The position numbers were made by a program, and so were the translations under genes. DNA of 43,803 nucleotides. It comes from Rickettsiales bacterium (lineage in GTDB: Bacteria > Pseudomonadota > Alphaproteobacteria > Rickettsiales > Rickettsiaceae). Positions 33,554-42,770 of the stretch are shown piece by piece (positions within the stretch are counted from its first letter, which is position 1; every line of letters begins with the position of its first letter). Below the pieces are notes generated by a model that was not told the DNA's origin, searched no databases, and was given only the letters and a program-made list of their open reading frames with translations. Location of the stretch: assembly GCA_947505405.1 (NCBI GenBank), contig CANNHR010000005.1, forward strand, positions 1 to 43,803. The letters run 5' to 3'.

Positions 33554-35371
33554 ATGCTAAAAAAAATCAGGAGTAGTTTTGGTAATTATCAATTCAAGAG
33601 CACAGTACTTTACGTAGTAGCTGTTGTTTGTATTATTACTATTGTATCCAGCATATTCTTCATTAATATATCTTTTCAAAAGGACCCAGACCCACTCTCA
33701 ACGCTTAGCTTTCTACTTGCCATATTGGTTTCAATACTGGTTTTGAGTGTTTTAATAATTAGTAATAGAGTGTCTAGCAACTTTACTTTTATAAAAGGAG
33801 GAAAGCGTAGAGTCTCAAAACTTCGTAAGAGGATTATCATTGCATTTAGCATTGGATCGGCTCTTCCAACTGTTATCGTTGCAGTATTTTCAACATATTT
33901 TTTTAATTTTGGTATAGAAGCCTGGTTTGATAAGAAAATATCAAAAGTTCTTGATCAGTCGGTAAGTGTTGGAGAATCTTACATTGATGAGCATATATTG
34001 CAGCTAAGAGAAACAGCCGTTTCTGTTTCAGACGATTTAACATCAATGTATTATGATTTAATTCACAGTCCAGATTTGTTTTTGAAAGTTATTAATGCTC
34101 AAGCAGAACTTCGATCTTTTGATGAAGCGATAGTTTTTCAAAGAAATTCTAATACAATTTTAGCTCAAACTTCTCTTAGTTTTTCACTTGCGTTTATAAC
34201 TATTCCAACTCATTTGATTGAGAGAGCTAACAAAGGTGAGGTAGTACAGGTGGAATCTGACCCATCTAAGATACGTATTTTAATCAAGCTCAGAGATTAT
34301 AATGATACTTATTTATTAATAGGAAGATTAGTAGATACAAAAATTATTGATCATATTGATAAGACTAAAGGAGCTGTAGCTGAATACGAGCAACTCAAGA
34401 CTCAGATAGTTGCCATGCAGATCAAATTCTCAATGGTATTTATTTTGCTCAGTGTAGTGCTGTTACTTGCTGCGATCATTTGGGGAAGAAGGTTTGCTGA
34501 ACGTATTGTAAGTCCTATCAGAGAACTAGTAATTGCAGCAGAAAAAGTTAAAAACGGTGATTTTTCTGTTCAAGTTCCGATAGATGGTCTAAAAAAAGAT
34601 GAGGTAAAAGTACTTTCTTCTGCTTTTAATAGAATGGTAAATCAAATTGATCACCAACAAAAGGATTTGCTAATTGCTCAGAGAGCCTTAGCTTGGTCGG
34701 ATGTAGCAAGGAGAGTGGCTCATGAGATAAAGAACCCCCTTACGCCAATTCAATTGTCTGCAGAAAGGTTGCTTAAGAAATTTAAAGATGAAGTGCAAGA
34801 CAAAGACTCTTTTGCAAAATATGCCAACAATATACTCAAGCATTCAGATGATATAAGGCAGATAGTATCAGAATTTGTAGAGTTCGCCAGACTACCCTCT
34901 CCTAGTTTTGCTAAATGTGAGATCGTTTCACTGATCAATGATTTAGTAGAATCTAGAAAACTAATAAATGATACTATAAACTATAGCTTCCTTTCCAATG
35001 TCAAATCGCACGAATTTATTTGCGATATTTCACAAATAAATAGAGTTCTGGTAAATTTGATGCTGAATTCCGAAGAGGCTTTTGATAAAGAAGCTGTGAA
35101 GAAAAAAATAAAAGTTATGTTGTTTGCGGATAATGAATTTATAAAAATTTGTATAGAAGATAACGGACCTGGATTTAGCGAGAAAATGTTAAAGTCTGCT
35201 AAAGAAGCTTACGTTACAACTAAATCTAATGGTACAGGATTAGGTTTAGCTATAGTTGATCGAATAGTTTTAGACCACTTTGGTAAGGTGAATTTGTCTA
35301 ATAATGAAGATAATGGTGCAAGGGTTGAGTTAACAATGAATGCTGTAAGTTTAAAAAATAAGTTAAAATAA
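33554..35371 (+). CDS. ntrY: NtrY-type sensor histidine kinase lacking a PAS domain
   Basis: NtrY senses an envelope or redox/nitrogen signal and phosphorylates NtrX. The 605-aa protein has membrane helices at about 17-39, 52-70 and 93-118, a periplasmic sensor region, another helix at 291-311, HAMP (about 312-365), HisKA with H390 in VARRVAHEIKNPLTPIQ, and a HATPase with NLMLNSEEA, EDNGPGF and GTGLGLAIV. In free-living homologues a PAS domain lies between HAMP and HisKA; here the two are directly joined. ntrX follows after 300 bases. Confidence 0.92.
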   Translation: MLKKIRSSFGNYQFKSTVLYVVAVVCIITIVSSIFFINISFQKDPDPLSTLSFLLAILVSILVLSVLIISNRVSSNFTFIKGGKRRVSKLRKRIIIAFSIGSALPTVIVAVFSTYFFNFGIEAWFDKKISKVLDQSVSVGESYIDEHILQLRETAVSVSDDLTSMYYDLIHSPDLFLKVINAQAELRSFDEAIVFQRNSNTILAQTSLSFSLAFITIPTHLIERANKGEVVQVESDPSKIRILIKLRDYNDTYLLIGRLVDTKIIDHIDKTKGAVAEYEQLKTQIVAMQIKFSMVFILLSVVLLLAAIIWGRRFAERIVSPIRELVIAAEKVKNGDFSVQVPIDGLKKDEVKVLSSAFNRMVNQIDHQQKDLLIAQRALAWSDVARRVAHEIKNPLTPIQLSAERLLKKFKDEVQDKDSFAKYANNILKHSDDIRQIVSEFVEFARLPSPSFAKCEIVSLINDLVESRKLINDTINYSFLSNVKSHEFICDISQINRVLVNLMLNSEEAFDKEAVKKKIKVMLFADNEFIKICIEDNGPGFSEKMLKSAKEAYVTTKSNGTGLGLAIVDRIVLDHFGKVNLSNNEDNGARVELTMNAVSLKNKLK

Positions 35372-35671
35372 TTACTAATCTTACTTAACTATTAAGTCTT
35401 TTGTAAAATAAATAGGTGATATGTTGCATATTTACTATAAAACATGTTGCTTTATAATTTGCAAAGCGATAACTTCTAGTTAAGCACTTCATAATCATTG
35501 GCTTTCTATTGCAAGACATGAATGAGTAAGGTGTTTTGAATTGGTTATGGAGGATGGGAAGGAGTTATTCTATATTGCTATTTTGCCTGAGAAAGCGGAT
35601 TTTATTTGTTTTAAGGTAGCGTTTGGTATCACTTGATTTTTTTATTATTGAGTCTTTAAAGAGTTGAAATT
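35372..35671. other. 300-bp gap between ntrY and ntrX
   Basis: The gap is AT-rich. The only open frame of note is 29 codons from ATG 35547 (MEDGKELFYIAILPEKADF and so on), with no recognisable similarity and no clear ribosome site. It may be remnant coding DNA. No repeat of the main families is present. It may hold a separate ntrX promoter, but no convincing one stands out. Confidence 0.4.
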
Positions 35672-37126
35672 ATGGCACTAGACATTCTTATTATTGATGA
35701 CGAAGCTGATATTAGAGATTTAATATCGGATATCTTAAAAGACGATGGGTTTTCAAGTAGGTCGGCAGCAAATAGCGCTCAAGCATTTAAGGCGATATCA
35801 GAAAAGCTTCCTAATGCAATGATCCTTGATATTTGGCTACAAGACAGTGATTTAGATGGCTTAGGTATTTTAGAAATGGTAAAAAAACAGTATCCGCTCA
35901 TGCCAGTTATAGTAATTAGTGGACATGGCACAATTGAGACGGCAGTGAGCGCTATCAAAATGGGTGCATATGATTATTTAGAAAAGCCATTCACTCATGA
36001 CAAGCTTATGATAGTTCTAAAGAGAGCTTGTGAATCAGCTAAATTAAAAAGAGAAAATATAGACCTAAAATCTAAAGTAATAGATAAGACAGAATTTGTT
36101 GGCTCAGCCGCTATTACAACAAGATTAAGGACGGAAATAGAAAAAGTCGCTCCAACTTCTGGCAGAGTTATGGTAAATGGCGCAGTGGGGAGTGGTAAAG
36201 AACTTGCAGCAAGGTTGATACATAAAAGGTCTAAAAGAGCTAATGGTCCATTTATAGTTTTTAGTCCGATTGCTATGAATGCTAGTAAAATTCAGCAGGA
36301 GTTGTTTGGTGAGTTTGAGAGGCACGAGTCAACCAATTTGTTTGATAAAAGAGTTAGTGTACTAGAAGCAGCAAACAATGGTACTTTGTACATTGATGAT
36401 GTTGGAGATTTGCCTTTAAATGCTCAGAATAAATTACTAAAATTCTTAAGAGATCAAACTCTTATTAAGGGAACAAAAGCTATAAAGCTTGATGTTAGAA
36501 TAGTCACATCAACTACAAAAGATTTACAAGCGGAGATTACTCATGGGAGATTTAGGCAAGACTTATATTATAGATTAAATGTTGTTCCTTTGTATGTACC
36601 AATGTTAGCCGAAAGAAAGGAAGATATCCCGTTATTAGTTAAGTATTTTGTAAAGCAGCTTTCAAAATTTTCTGGGCTGAAAGAGAGAGAATTTTCTGAT
36701 GAATCTATTGCGGCGCTTCAAGCATATAACTGGCCAGGAAACGTAAGACAGCTTCGCAATGTAATCGAGTGGACTTTAATTATGAATCCACCTAGTTCTT
36801 TGTCATCAGATAAAATTAGGTCAGATATGCTACCACAAGAGGTCATCAATAACAGTGTTAATATTTCAAAACCAGATACTAATCTTGATATGATGTCTAT
36901 GCCTCTTCGAGAAGCAAGAGAAGTGTTTGAAAGACAATATTTGACTGCTCAGATGAACAGATTTAATAGTAATATCTCTAAGACATCAACCTTTGTAGGC
37001 ATGGAGCGTTCAGCGTTGCATAGAAAATTGAAAACGCTTAATATTCATGCTGCCAATGGAAAACTTAATGGAATTGAGCATGAAACGATTGATGATTTAG
37101 ACGTGCCAGCAGAGCTCACAAATTAG
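35672..37126 (+). CDS. ntrX: NtrX-type response regulator without GAFTGA loop
   Basis: The partner of NtrY. The receiver domain (1-120) has the acidic pair DD at 9-10, phosphoacceptor D53 and KPF at 105-107. The AAA+ domain has Walker A at 170-177 (GAVGSGKE instead of GESGTGKE) and Walker B around 238-246 (TLYIDDVGD). At 209-225, where sigma-54 activators have GAFTGA, the sequence is [15 protein letters not shown], so sigma-54 contact is probably lost. A Fis-type helix-turn-helix lies near the C-terminus ([20 protein letters not shown]). The 484-aa length is normal for NtrX. Confidence 0.93.
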   Translation: MALDILIIDDEADIRDLISDILKDDGFSSRSAANSAQAFKAISEKLPNAMILDIWLQDSDLDGLGILEMVKKQYPLMPVIVISGHGTIETAVSAIKMGAYDYLEKPFTHDKLMIVLKRACESAKLKRENIDLKSKVIDKTEFVGSAAITTRLRTEIEKVAPTSGRVMVNGAVGSGKELAARLIHKRSKRANGPFIVFSPIAMNASKIQQELFGEFERHESTNLFDKRVSVLEAANNGTLYIDDVGDLPLNAQNKLLKFLRDQTLIKGTKAIKLDVRIVTSTTKDLQAEITHGRFRQDLYYRLNVVPLYVPMLAERKEDIPLLVKYFVKQLSKFSGLKEREFSDESIAALQAYNWPGNVRQLRNVIEWTLIMNPPSSLSSDKIRSDMLPQEVINNSVNISKPDTNLDMMSMPLREAREVFERQYLTAQMNRFNSNISKTSTFVGMERSALHRKLKTLNIHAANGKLNGIEHETIDDLDVPAELTN

Positions 37127-37144
37127 TTTAGGGATAGTAATTAG

Positions 37145-38995
37145 ATGAAAAAATTTGCTTTTATTGCAATTTTCTTTGTGCTGGGTTGTAGCGATGTAAA
37201 AGAAGCTAGTAGTGGTATACTTAGTGAAAAGAAGAGTATCGAGATCAAAGAATATATCACTAAGCAGGTTGCTGAGCGTAAATCAGTAGATCTTAAAGGG
37301 GTGTATGGGATGAATCTGCGTGGTCTTAAGTTAACGGGGGCCAATCTTGCTGGTGCTGATATGTCCGGAATTGATCTTTCTGGAGCCGAACTTGCGAGAG
37401 TGGATTTTTCTAAAGCTAATTTTGATGGTAGTGTATTTGCGGGAGCCACTATCCAGGAAAGTGACTTTTCTGGTGTTGTGTTCAAAAAATTAAATGCTTC
37501 GGGAGTTGATTTTCAAGCTTCCATTTTTAATGGCACTATATTTGAAGATGTAAATCTGTCTAATGCAAATTTTGAAGAAGCTGATTTTACTAATGCTAAA
37601 ATTTCTAATTCAAAGTTTGATGAAGCTAATATGTTGAAGGCTGTCATGAAAGAAGTACAGATTGACAATGTCACCTTACAAAAGGCAAATTTGGTAAATG
37701 TCAATCTTACTGGTTCGAAAATTAACAACTCAGCTTTTTTTGGTGTTGATATTAGGGGCGCTACATTATCACAAGTTTTTGTCAAAGAATGTAGTTTTGA
37801 ATCGTCAGATTTAAGTGGAATGATTGCTAAAGGTGCTAGTTTCATCAATACAGATTTTAGTCAGAGCATTATAGACGAAGCAAAGTTTACTGAAGGTACT
37901 AAATTTGATTCAGCTACATTTGCAAATGCTTCGATGAAAACTGCTACTATAGAGAAGGTGATGTTTAATAACTCACTGTTTAAAAATATGTCTATGGCGA
38001 ATACATCTTTCTCGGAAGTAAAAATTCAAGGTAGCATCATTGATGAAGTAAAATTTACTGGCTCCAAGATGTCAAAAATTTATTTTGATAATGTGCAAGG
38101 GACCAATGTTCATTTTAACAAGGTTGCAATAAAGGACTTTAAAGTTTCGAATTCAGCTTTCCAAAACTCTATCTTTGCTAATGAAGGAGCAAGTAAATTC
38201 AATCTAACCAATGTGACTTTCGTTAATACTTATTTTGATAATTATAATCTAGAAGATAGCACATTTAATAAGGTTAACTTAGCCAAGACGATTTTTAAAA
38301 ATGCAAAGATTCATAGGGCTACTTTTTCTAACTCTAAGATGGAACAGATTGCAATGATAAATTGTGACTTTCAGTCTGTAACATTTGACAATTCGCCAGT
38401 TTATAATTCGCAATTGAGAGGAATTAATAGTGTGGCAATGGTAGTAATAAACTCTCAATTTACCAATAATATATTATTTAATAATAAAGGATTTGAGAGA
38501 ATCAGTAGCTCAGAAGCAATTACAAATATTAATGAATTGATGGCACACAAAGATTTTTCAAATATGAATATGGCTTTTCTTGACTTATCAGGTATCAGCT
38601 CTGCGCAAATTGTTTTTAAAAATACTATACTAAGAGGAGCAAAATTGAAAGATGCCAAGTTTAAAAGTTGTTTATTTATTGAGGTAGATCTGAGTTATTC
38701 CGACTTAACGAACACTGATCTTACTGGTTCAGATATTCGAGGCACTGACTTTTTTGGTGCAAAGCTTAGTCAGACAAATTTGAGTTCTACTAAATTGAGT
38801 GATTTAGATTTTTCTAGATCATTTGTAGATAGTGTGGTGTTAGACCAAGCTAAGCTCAAAAATGTTAAAGGGCTAGAAGTAAAAGAAAAGCCTAAAGCAC
38901 AAGAAATGCCAAGTGTAGCCCAACAGAAGCCGAGTATAGTAACACCAAAAGTAGATCAACCGAGTATAGCCACACCAAAAATAGACCACCATTAA
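37145..38995 (+). CDS. large pentapeptide-repeat lipoprotein
   Basis: The 616-aa product has a signal peptide and lipobox VLGC (Cys at 15), a short linker, and then pentapeptide repeats of the A(D/N)LxX type from about residue 50 to 560, e.g. ANLAGADMSGIDLSGAEL. These repeats fold into a right-handed quadrilateral beta-helix. The C-terminal 40 residues are a Pro/Gln-rich tail with three similar units (PSIVTPKVDQ, PSIATPKIDH). It should be membrane-anchored outside the cytoplasm. It begins 18 bases after ntrX, so it is probably co-transcribed with that regulator. The function is unknown. Confidence 0.85.
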   Translation: MKKFAFIAIFFVLGCSDVKEASSGILSEKKSIEIKEYITKQVAERKSVDLKGVYGMNLRGLKLTGANLAGADMSGIDLSGAELARVDFSKANFDGSVFAGATIQESDFSGVVFKKLNASGVDFQASIFNGTIFEDVNLSNANFEEADFTNAKISNSKFDEANMLKAVMKEVQIDNVTLQKANLVNVNLTGSKINNSAFFGVDIRGATLSQVFVKECSFESSDLSGMIAKGASFINTDFSQSIIDEAKFTEGTKFDSATFANASMKTATIEKVMFNNSLFKNMSMANTSFSEVKIQGSIIDEVKFTGSKMSKIYFDNVQGTNVHFNKVAIKDFKVSNSAFQNSIFANEGASKFNLTNVTFVNTYFDNYNLEDSTFNKVNLAKTIFKNAKIHRATFSNSKMEQIAMINCDFQSVTFDNSPVYNSQLRGINSVAMVVINSQFTNNILFNNKGFERISSSEAITNINELMAHKDFSNMNMAFLDLSGISSAQIVFKNTILRGAKLKDAKFKSCLFIEVDLSYSDLTNTDLTGSDIRGTDFFGAKLSQTNLSSTKLSDLDFSRSFVDSVVLDQAKLKNVKGLEVKEKPKAQEMPSVAQQKPSIVTPKVDQPSIATPKIDHH

Positions 38996-39195
38996 GCAAT
39001 TATATCTGGGTATAACATAGAGCGAAGCAGCCTAATTTTATCCTTTAGAAAGAGTTTTCTTTTTTTAAGCTTTTGTAGAGAGAATTCAGAGAATTTGCTG
39101 ATAGAGCTGGGGTCGTCTATGACTTCATTGAGATCGTTGTGCTCTTGTTCTAAGTATTGTAGTTCTCGTTGCTTTTGATCTTGAGTGTAATTCAT
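38992..39195 (-). CDS. YdcH/DUF465 family small protein
   Basis: From ATG 39195 the product has 67 aa, the normal DUF465 size, with the pattern LEQEHNDLNEVID, LQKLKKRKLFLKDKIRLL. DUF465 proteins are helical hairpins of unknown function. A start at 39234 would add thirteen residues not usual for the family. Its stop codon shares TTAA with the stop of the convergent lipoprotein gene. Confidence 0.75.
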   Translation of the reverse strand: MNYTQDQKQRELQYLEQEHNDLNEVIDDPSSISKFSEFSLQKLKKRKLFLKDKIRLLRSMLYPDIIA

Positions 39196-39300
39196 TATCC
39201 GAGTGCAAAGATTAAAATCGAGGTATTGTATCATCTATTAGTTGGATTGTACAGTATTTCCACTTCATAAAGGATAGCTTAACTGTCATAATGAAAAAAA

Positions 39301-39383
39301 ACCGCCATGACGGTGCAACGGAATGAGATTCTGGGCCGAAGGCAGGGCGCATCTCTCTTATCCAAAACTGGCGTTATAATGCT
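39301..39383. repeat. degenerate palindromic module plus 'TATCCAAAACT' repeat copy
   Basis: 39301-39350 contains CCATGACGG and ATTCTGGGCCGAAGGCAGG, a decayed part of the GTCATCC family. Directly behind it, GCGCATCTCTCTTATCCAAA at about 39348-39367, continuing CTGGCGTTATAAT, is the inverted copy of the repeat at 8881-8930. Confidence 0.6.
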
Positions 39384-39411
39384 TAAATTATGTGTATATG
39401 CTGAGCGTTGG

Positions 39412-39942
39412 TTATTCCCGTGTATATTTAGTGTTTATATAGGAGTTTTTGACCGGACCATAAATTTTATAATTCATTAAAAAACTATCTTGAGAAAGTA
39501 TTTTAAATGATAGTATATATTGGTCCTTGCCGCAGTAATGCAAAGAATTATACCAAGTGACGGGTGCTTTACACTGAGAATTGGTATCAGAGCTTAGAGC
39601 AGACTTATTTTTAGATTCTTGAAGAATAAGTTTATGCATAAGAATCTTTTCATACATTGTAGTCGGATCAAGTTGTTTGTTTTTTAATAAATTTATAGGC
39701 CGAGTAAAACGATATTGTAGTAGTGCATTGTCAGTTTGTTTAAATAAATATGACCTGGTTGCTAAAGAAGTAGTACCATTTGTCCAATCTACAGTAACAT
39801 TTTCGTGTAATAGAAAAGTTGCCTCAGATTGTCTATAAAAAGTTGCCGTTCCTCTAGCGATAGCAGATGGTTGATCACCTTCATAATTGATGATTTGTCT
39901 AGAAATTTCCCAGTTACCATTGAATAGGTTCTTATTTAGCAA
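39412..39942 (-). CDS. DUF6314-like protein
   Basis: The 176-aa product lacks a signal peptide. The order FNGNWEISRQIIN, RGTATFY, LLHENVTVDW, the HYCGKDQYILSFKI segment and a C-terminal YGPVKNSYINTKYTR resembles DUF6314 (a lipocalin-like barrel of unknown role), where the His-Cys-Asp-Tyr and GP-K-Y positions are conserved. The match is from memory. The start overlaps the upstream protease gene by 11 bases, so they form one unit. Confidence 0.6.
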   Translation of the reverse strand: MLNKNLFNGNWEISRQIINYEGDQPSAIARGTATFYRQSEATFLLHENVTVDWTNGTTSLATRSYLFKQTDNALLQYRFTRPINLLKNKQLDPTTMYEKILMHKLILQESKNKSALSSDTNSQCKAPVTWYNSLHYCGKDQYILSFKILSQDSFLMNYKIYGPVKNSYINTKYTRE

Positions 39943-40693
39943 TATCGTTTGTACCAGTTTGCACGCAGTGGATGTTTACAACATAGTCTTTAGTGAGTCT
40001 ATCAACGTGATAGTTAGTAAATATATCATAAGACGAACTAGATGCATATGGTACATTAGATTTCTTAAGAAAACTAATGAGTCCCTCGACTCCGATGGCT
40101 AGGGCTACCTCTTTGGGAGGAATACTCGGATCGCTATACTTATAGATCAGTTTTGCGGTAACTACTCCGACCAAATTGGAATTTTTGTCAAGCAATGGTC
40201 CGCCACTATTACCATGATTTACATTGTCAGTGAATTCTATGTGAGTAAATCCTGTCTCTTTATCTTTTTTTGTATTTATTACTTGTGCTTCAAGAATAAT
40301 ATAATTCCCTGTCTCACCTCTCTCTAAAGGGTAACCTATTGAGAATAGTATATCTCCGATATGTATTTCAGAATGATTATTTCTTAAATATGGAACTCTC
40401 ATAGGAGCTAGAGGAGACTGTAGGACTGCTAGATCAAGTTTATCATCGATAAGTAGCAGCTTAACTAAAGTTGGTTTAACTGCGCCTCTAACGGCTATAT
40501 TTAGACAGTTTTCAACGACATGCTTATTTGTTACAATATTGTCTTGATTAACGAAGAATCCGCTGCCTATACTTATGGGATAATTTTTGCCAGGTGCTAG
40601 ATTTTGAAATCTAACACTGTCCCAGTCATTTGCGTGAGCAATATTGCTAATAATGATAAAGAAGATTGCACATTTTAGCATGTATGTAGTCAT
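39932..40693 (-). CDS. trypsin-like (S1/DegP-type) serine protease without PDZ domain
   Basis: The 253-aa product has a signal peptide (about residues 1-21) and a chymotrypsin-fold domain with the catalytic triad H58 (TNKHVV), D87 (DKLDLAV) and S163 (NHGNSGGPL). The oxyanion motif GNSGGP is intact, so activity is likely in the periplasm or outside the cell. DegP/DegS homologues carry a PDZ domain after the protease; here about 70 residues of unclear nature follow. It is translationally coupled to the DUF6314-like gene. Confidence 0.85.
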   Translation of the reverse strand: MTTYMLKCAIFFIIISNIAHANDWDSVRFQNLAPGKNYPISIGSGFFVNQDNIVTNKHVVENCLNIAVRGAVKPTLVKLLLIDDKLDLAVLQSPLAPMRVPYLRNNHSEIHIGDILFSIGYPLERGETGNYIILEAQVINTKKDKETGFTHIEFTDNVNHGNSGGPLLDKNSNLVGVVTAKLIYKYSDPSIPPKEVALAIGVEGLISFLKKSNVPYASSSSYDIFTNYHVDRLTKDYVVNIHCVQTGTNDIAK

Positions 40694-40758
40694 TTATTCT
40701 TGACAAAAGGACAATTTGAAACAAGATTACACCAATATTAATAAGTAGTACAACTTGT

Positions 40759-41997
40759 ATGACATTTTTTGAAGAATTTAAAAAGCGTGGCTATTTTTAC
40801 CAATGTACCAACGAATTGCGGCTACAAGAGAAGACCAAAGAGCAGAAGGTTATTGCATATCTAGGTTTTGACTGTACAGCAAAATCTCTTCATGTTGGTA
40901 ATTTAATGCAGGTGATGATACTACGCCTATTGCAGCAATATGGACACAAACCAATTGTTTTAATTGGAGGGGCTACGACGAAAATCGGTGATCCAACTGG
41001 AAAAGATGAAGCTCGAAAATATTTATCAGATGAAGATATAGCTAGCAATATCGGTGGTATAAAAAAGTCATTATCTAAATTCATTAAATTTGGCGACGGG
41101 CCAAGTGATGCCATAATGCTGAACAACTCTGATTGGCTGGAAAAAATTGGTTATATCGAGTTTTTGCGCGAGATGGGGCGTATGTTTTCTGTAAATCGAA
41201 TGTTGACCATGGAGTCAGTAAAGTCAAGGCTAGAAAGAGAACAATCTTTGACGTTCCTAGAGTTCAATTACATGCTTCTTCAAGCATATGATTTTTACCA
41301 CTTAAACAAAGAATTTAGATGCGACCTGCAACTTGGCGGAAGTGATCAATGGGGTAATATTGTGACTGGTGTGGAGTTGATTCGAAAAGTCAATGGCAAT
41401 GAATCATTTGGCTTGACTACCCCGCTTTTGACCACGTCTTCTGGCACAAAAATGGGTAAATCTGTTAGTGGAGCAGTATGGCTCAATGAAGAACAATTAT
41501 TGCCGTATGATTATTATCAATTTTGGCGGAATACTGAAGATAATGACGTATCAAAATTTGCTAAACTATATTGTGAGTTCTCTGATCAAGAGCTAATGGA
41601 ATTTGACCATATGGTCAAAAACAATATAAATGAGGCTAAGAAAAGATTAGCATATGTGGCTACAAAACTGTGTCATGGAGAAGAAAAAGCTAATAAAGCT
41701 CAAGAAACTGCAATAAGCGTCTTTGAAAAAGGAGAAGTAGGTGATGACTTGCCTGTTATCACTATTAATAAAGAAAGAATAAAAGCTGGTATTCCTTGTT
41801 ATGACTTATTTTTTGAGGCCGCTTTGGCCAATTCTAAAGGCGATTCAAGAAGGTTGATACGCGGTAATGGAGCTAAAGTTAATGACAAGCAAGTTAAGGA
41901 CGAAAATCTGATTATTAATGAGAACTTTATTGATAACGGAGTAATCAAACTTTCATCAGGCAAAAAGAAGCACGTTATAGTAAAGATACTGTCTTAA
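40759..41997 (+). CDS. tyrS: tyrosyl-tRNA synthetase
   Basis: A class I synthetase charging tRNA-Tyr. The 412-aa protein shows the HIGH-type motif as LHVGN at 44-48 (after GFDCTAKS), the tyrosine-binding [25 protein letters not shown], the KMSKS-type loop KMGKS near 231-235 and a C-terminal S4 RNA-binding domain ([16 protein letters not shown]). It is complete. The end overlaps the convergent recO gene by 23 bases. Confidence 0.96.
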   Translation: MTFFEEFKKRGYFYQCTNELRLQEKTKEQKVIAYLGFDCTAKSLHVGNLMQVMILRLLQQYGHKPIVLIGGATTKIGDPTGKDEARKYLSDEDIASNIGGIKKSLSKFIKFGDGPSDAIMLNNSDWLEKIGYIEFLREMGRMFSVNRMLTMESVKSRLEREQSLTFLEFNYMLLQAYDFYHLNKEFRCDLQLGGSDQWGNIVTGVELIRKVNGNESFGLTTPLLTTSSGTKMGKSVSGAVWLNEEQLLPYDYYQFWRNTEDNDVSKFAKLYCEFSDQELMEFDHMVKNNINEAKKRLAYVATKLCHGEEKANKAQETAISVFEKGEVGDDLPVITINKERIKAGIPCYDLFFEAALANSKGDSRRLIRGNGAKVNDKQVKDENLIINENFIDNGVIKLSSGKKKHVIVKILS

Positions 41998-42709
41998 CAA
42001 TTGTGGGATTTGGGATTACATGCTCAGTAAACTGTAGCCTAGCTTGTGGTGCTCCATTATCAGCTAATATATAGCGGTTCAAAAAATAGGAGGTAAGCTT
42101 TAATGCATCAGCTATTGCAGCTTGTTCCATTGCGCACCCTGCAAGAAATTTAGGTAATATTAAAAGTTTATCAGAGTAAGGAGCGCCTGCGGTCTTAGAC
42201 ACCGCGCACCCAGATTTTGGTGATACGTAATGTAAATCCTCTGTAAGGCCGGTTGCAGCGCATCTATCAAGTTGCAGCTTGTATCCAGCTTCGGCAAGAA
42301 TTTCTAGTTCCAGTCTTATATATTCAAAAAAAGAAAATTCTTGCTTAAGCGACTCCATAAAAGCAAGCAGAGACGGAAACAAATTGTTATGAGGCGCTCT
42401 CTCGCAAAACGCGAGCTTTAATATGCTTGTGATCGAATTGAAAGCATATAGTTTAGTTTTATTCATCAGTAAGTGAGAGTTATAAGACTTAATTAGTTCA
42501 GCTTTAACAGAGCCAATATGTTCGTGCAAGCGAGCATTCCAGAAAAAATCTACAAGATTTCCTTCAGCTAAACTATCTCCTGTTTTTTTAGTATATTGGT
42601 TTAGCACGCCCGAATAAATGCCATGGGTTTCTGTGAATATTGTTACAATATAACTGCGTTCTTTTAGCGGTTTTTTTGAGATAATGATACCTTGATCGCG
42701 GAAATTCAT
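41975..42709 (-). CDS. recO: DNA repair protein RecO
   Basis: RecO helps load RecA on SSB-coated single strands. The 244-aa protein has the N-terminal OB fold with [20 protein letters not shown] and the helical domain with LDRCAATG, where one Cys of the zinc-type motif remains, and SPKSGCAVS. This matches RecO of alphaproteobacteria. The start lies 61 bases from the divergent substrate-binding gene. Confidence 0.88.
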   Translation of the reverse strand: MNFRDQGIIISKKPLKERSYIVTIFTETHGIYSGVLNQYTKKTGDSLAEGNLVDFFWNARLHEHIGSVKAELIKSYNSHLLMNKTKLYAFNSITSILKLAFCERAPHNNLFPSLLAFMESLKQEFSFFEYIRLELEILAEAGYKLQLDRCAATGLTEDLHYVSPKSGCAVSKTAGAPYSDKLLILPKFLAGCAMEQAAIADALKLTSYFLNRYILADNGAPQARLQFTEHVIPNPTIVKTVSLL

Positions 42710-42770
42710 GTTATAATCAATTGATTAGTATTTTATAATACAATGAAATCGATATTATTGGAAATTTGTT

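Noticed and set aside
33354-33560. 68-aa plus-strand frame before ntrY
   Set aside because: It reads straight through the nested inverted repeat and overlaps the ntrY start; composition follows the repeat, not a protein.
37513-37848. 111-aa antisense frame in the pentapeptide gene, and similar ones at 37141-37485 and 38455-38658
   Set aside because: Regular pentapeptide coding creates long open antisense frames; the plus-strand protein is clearly the real one.
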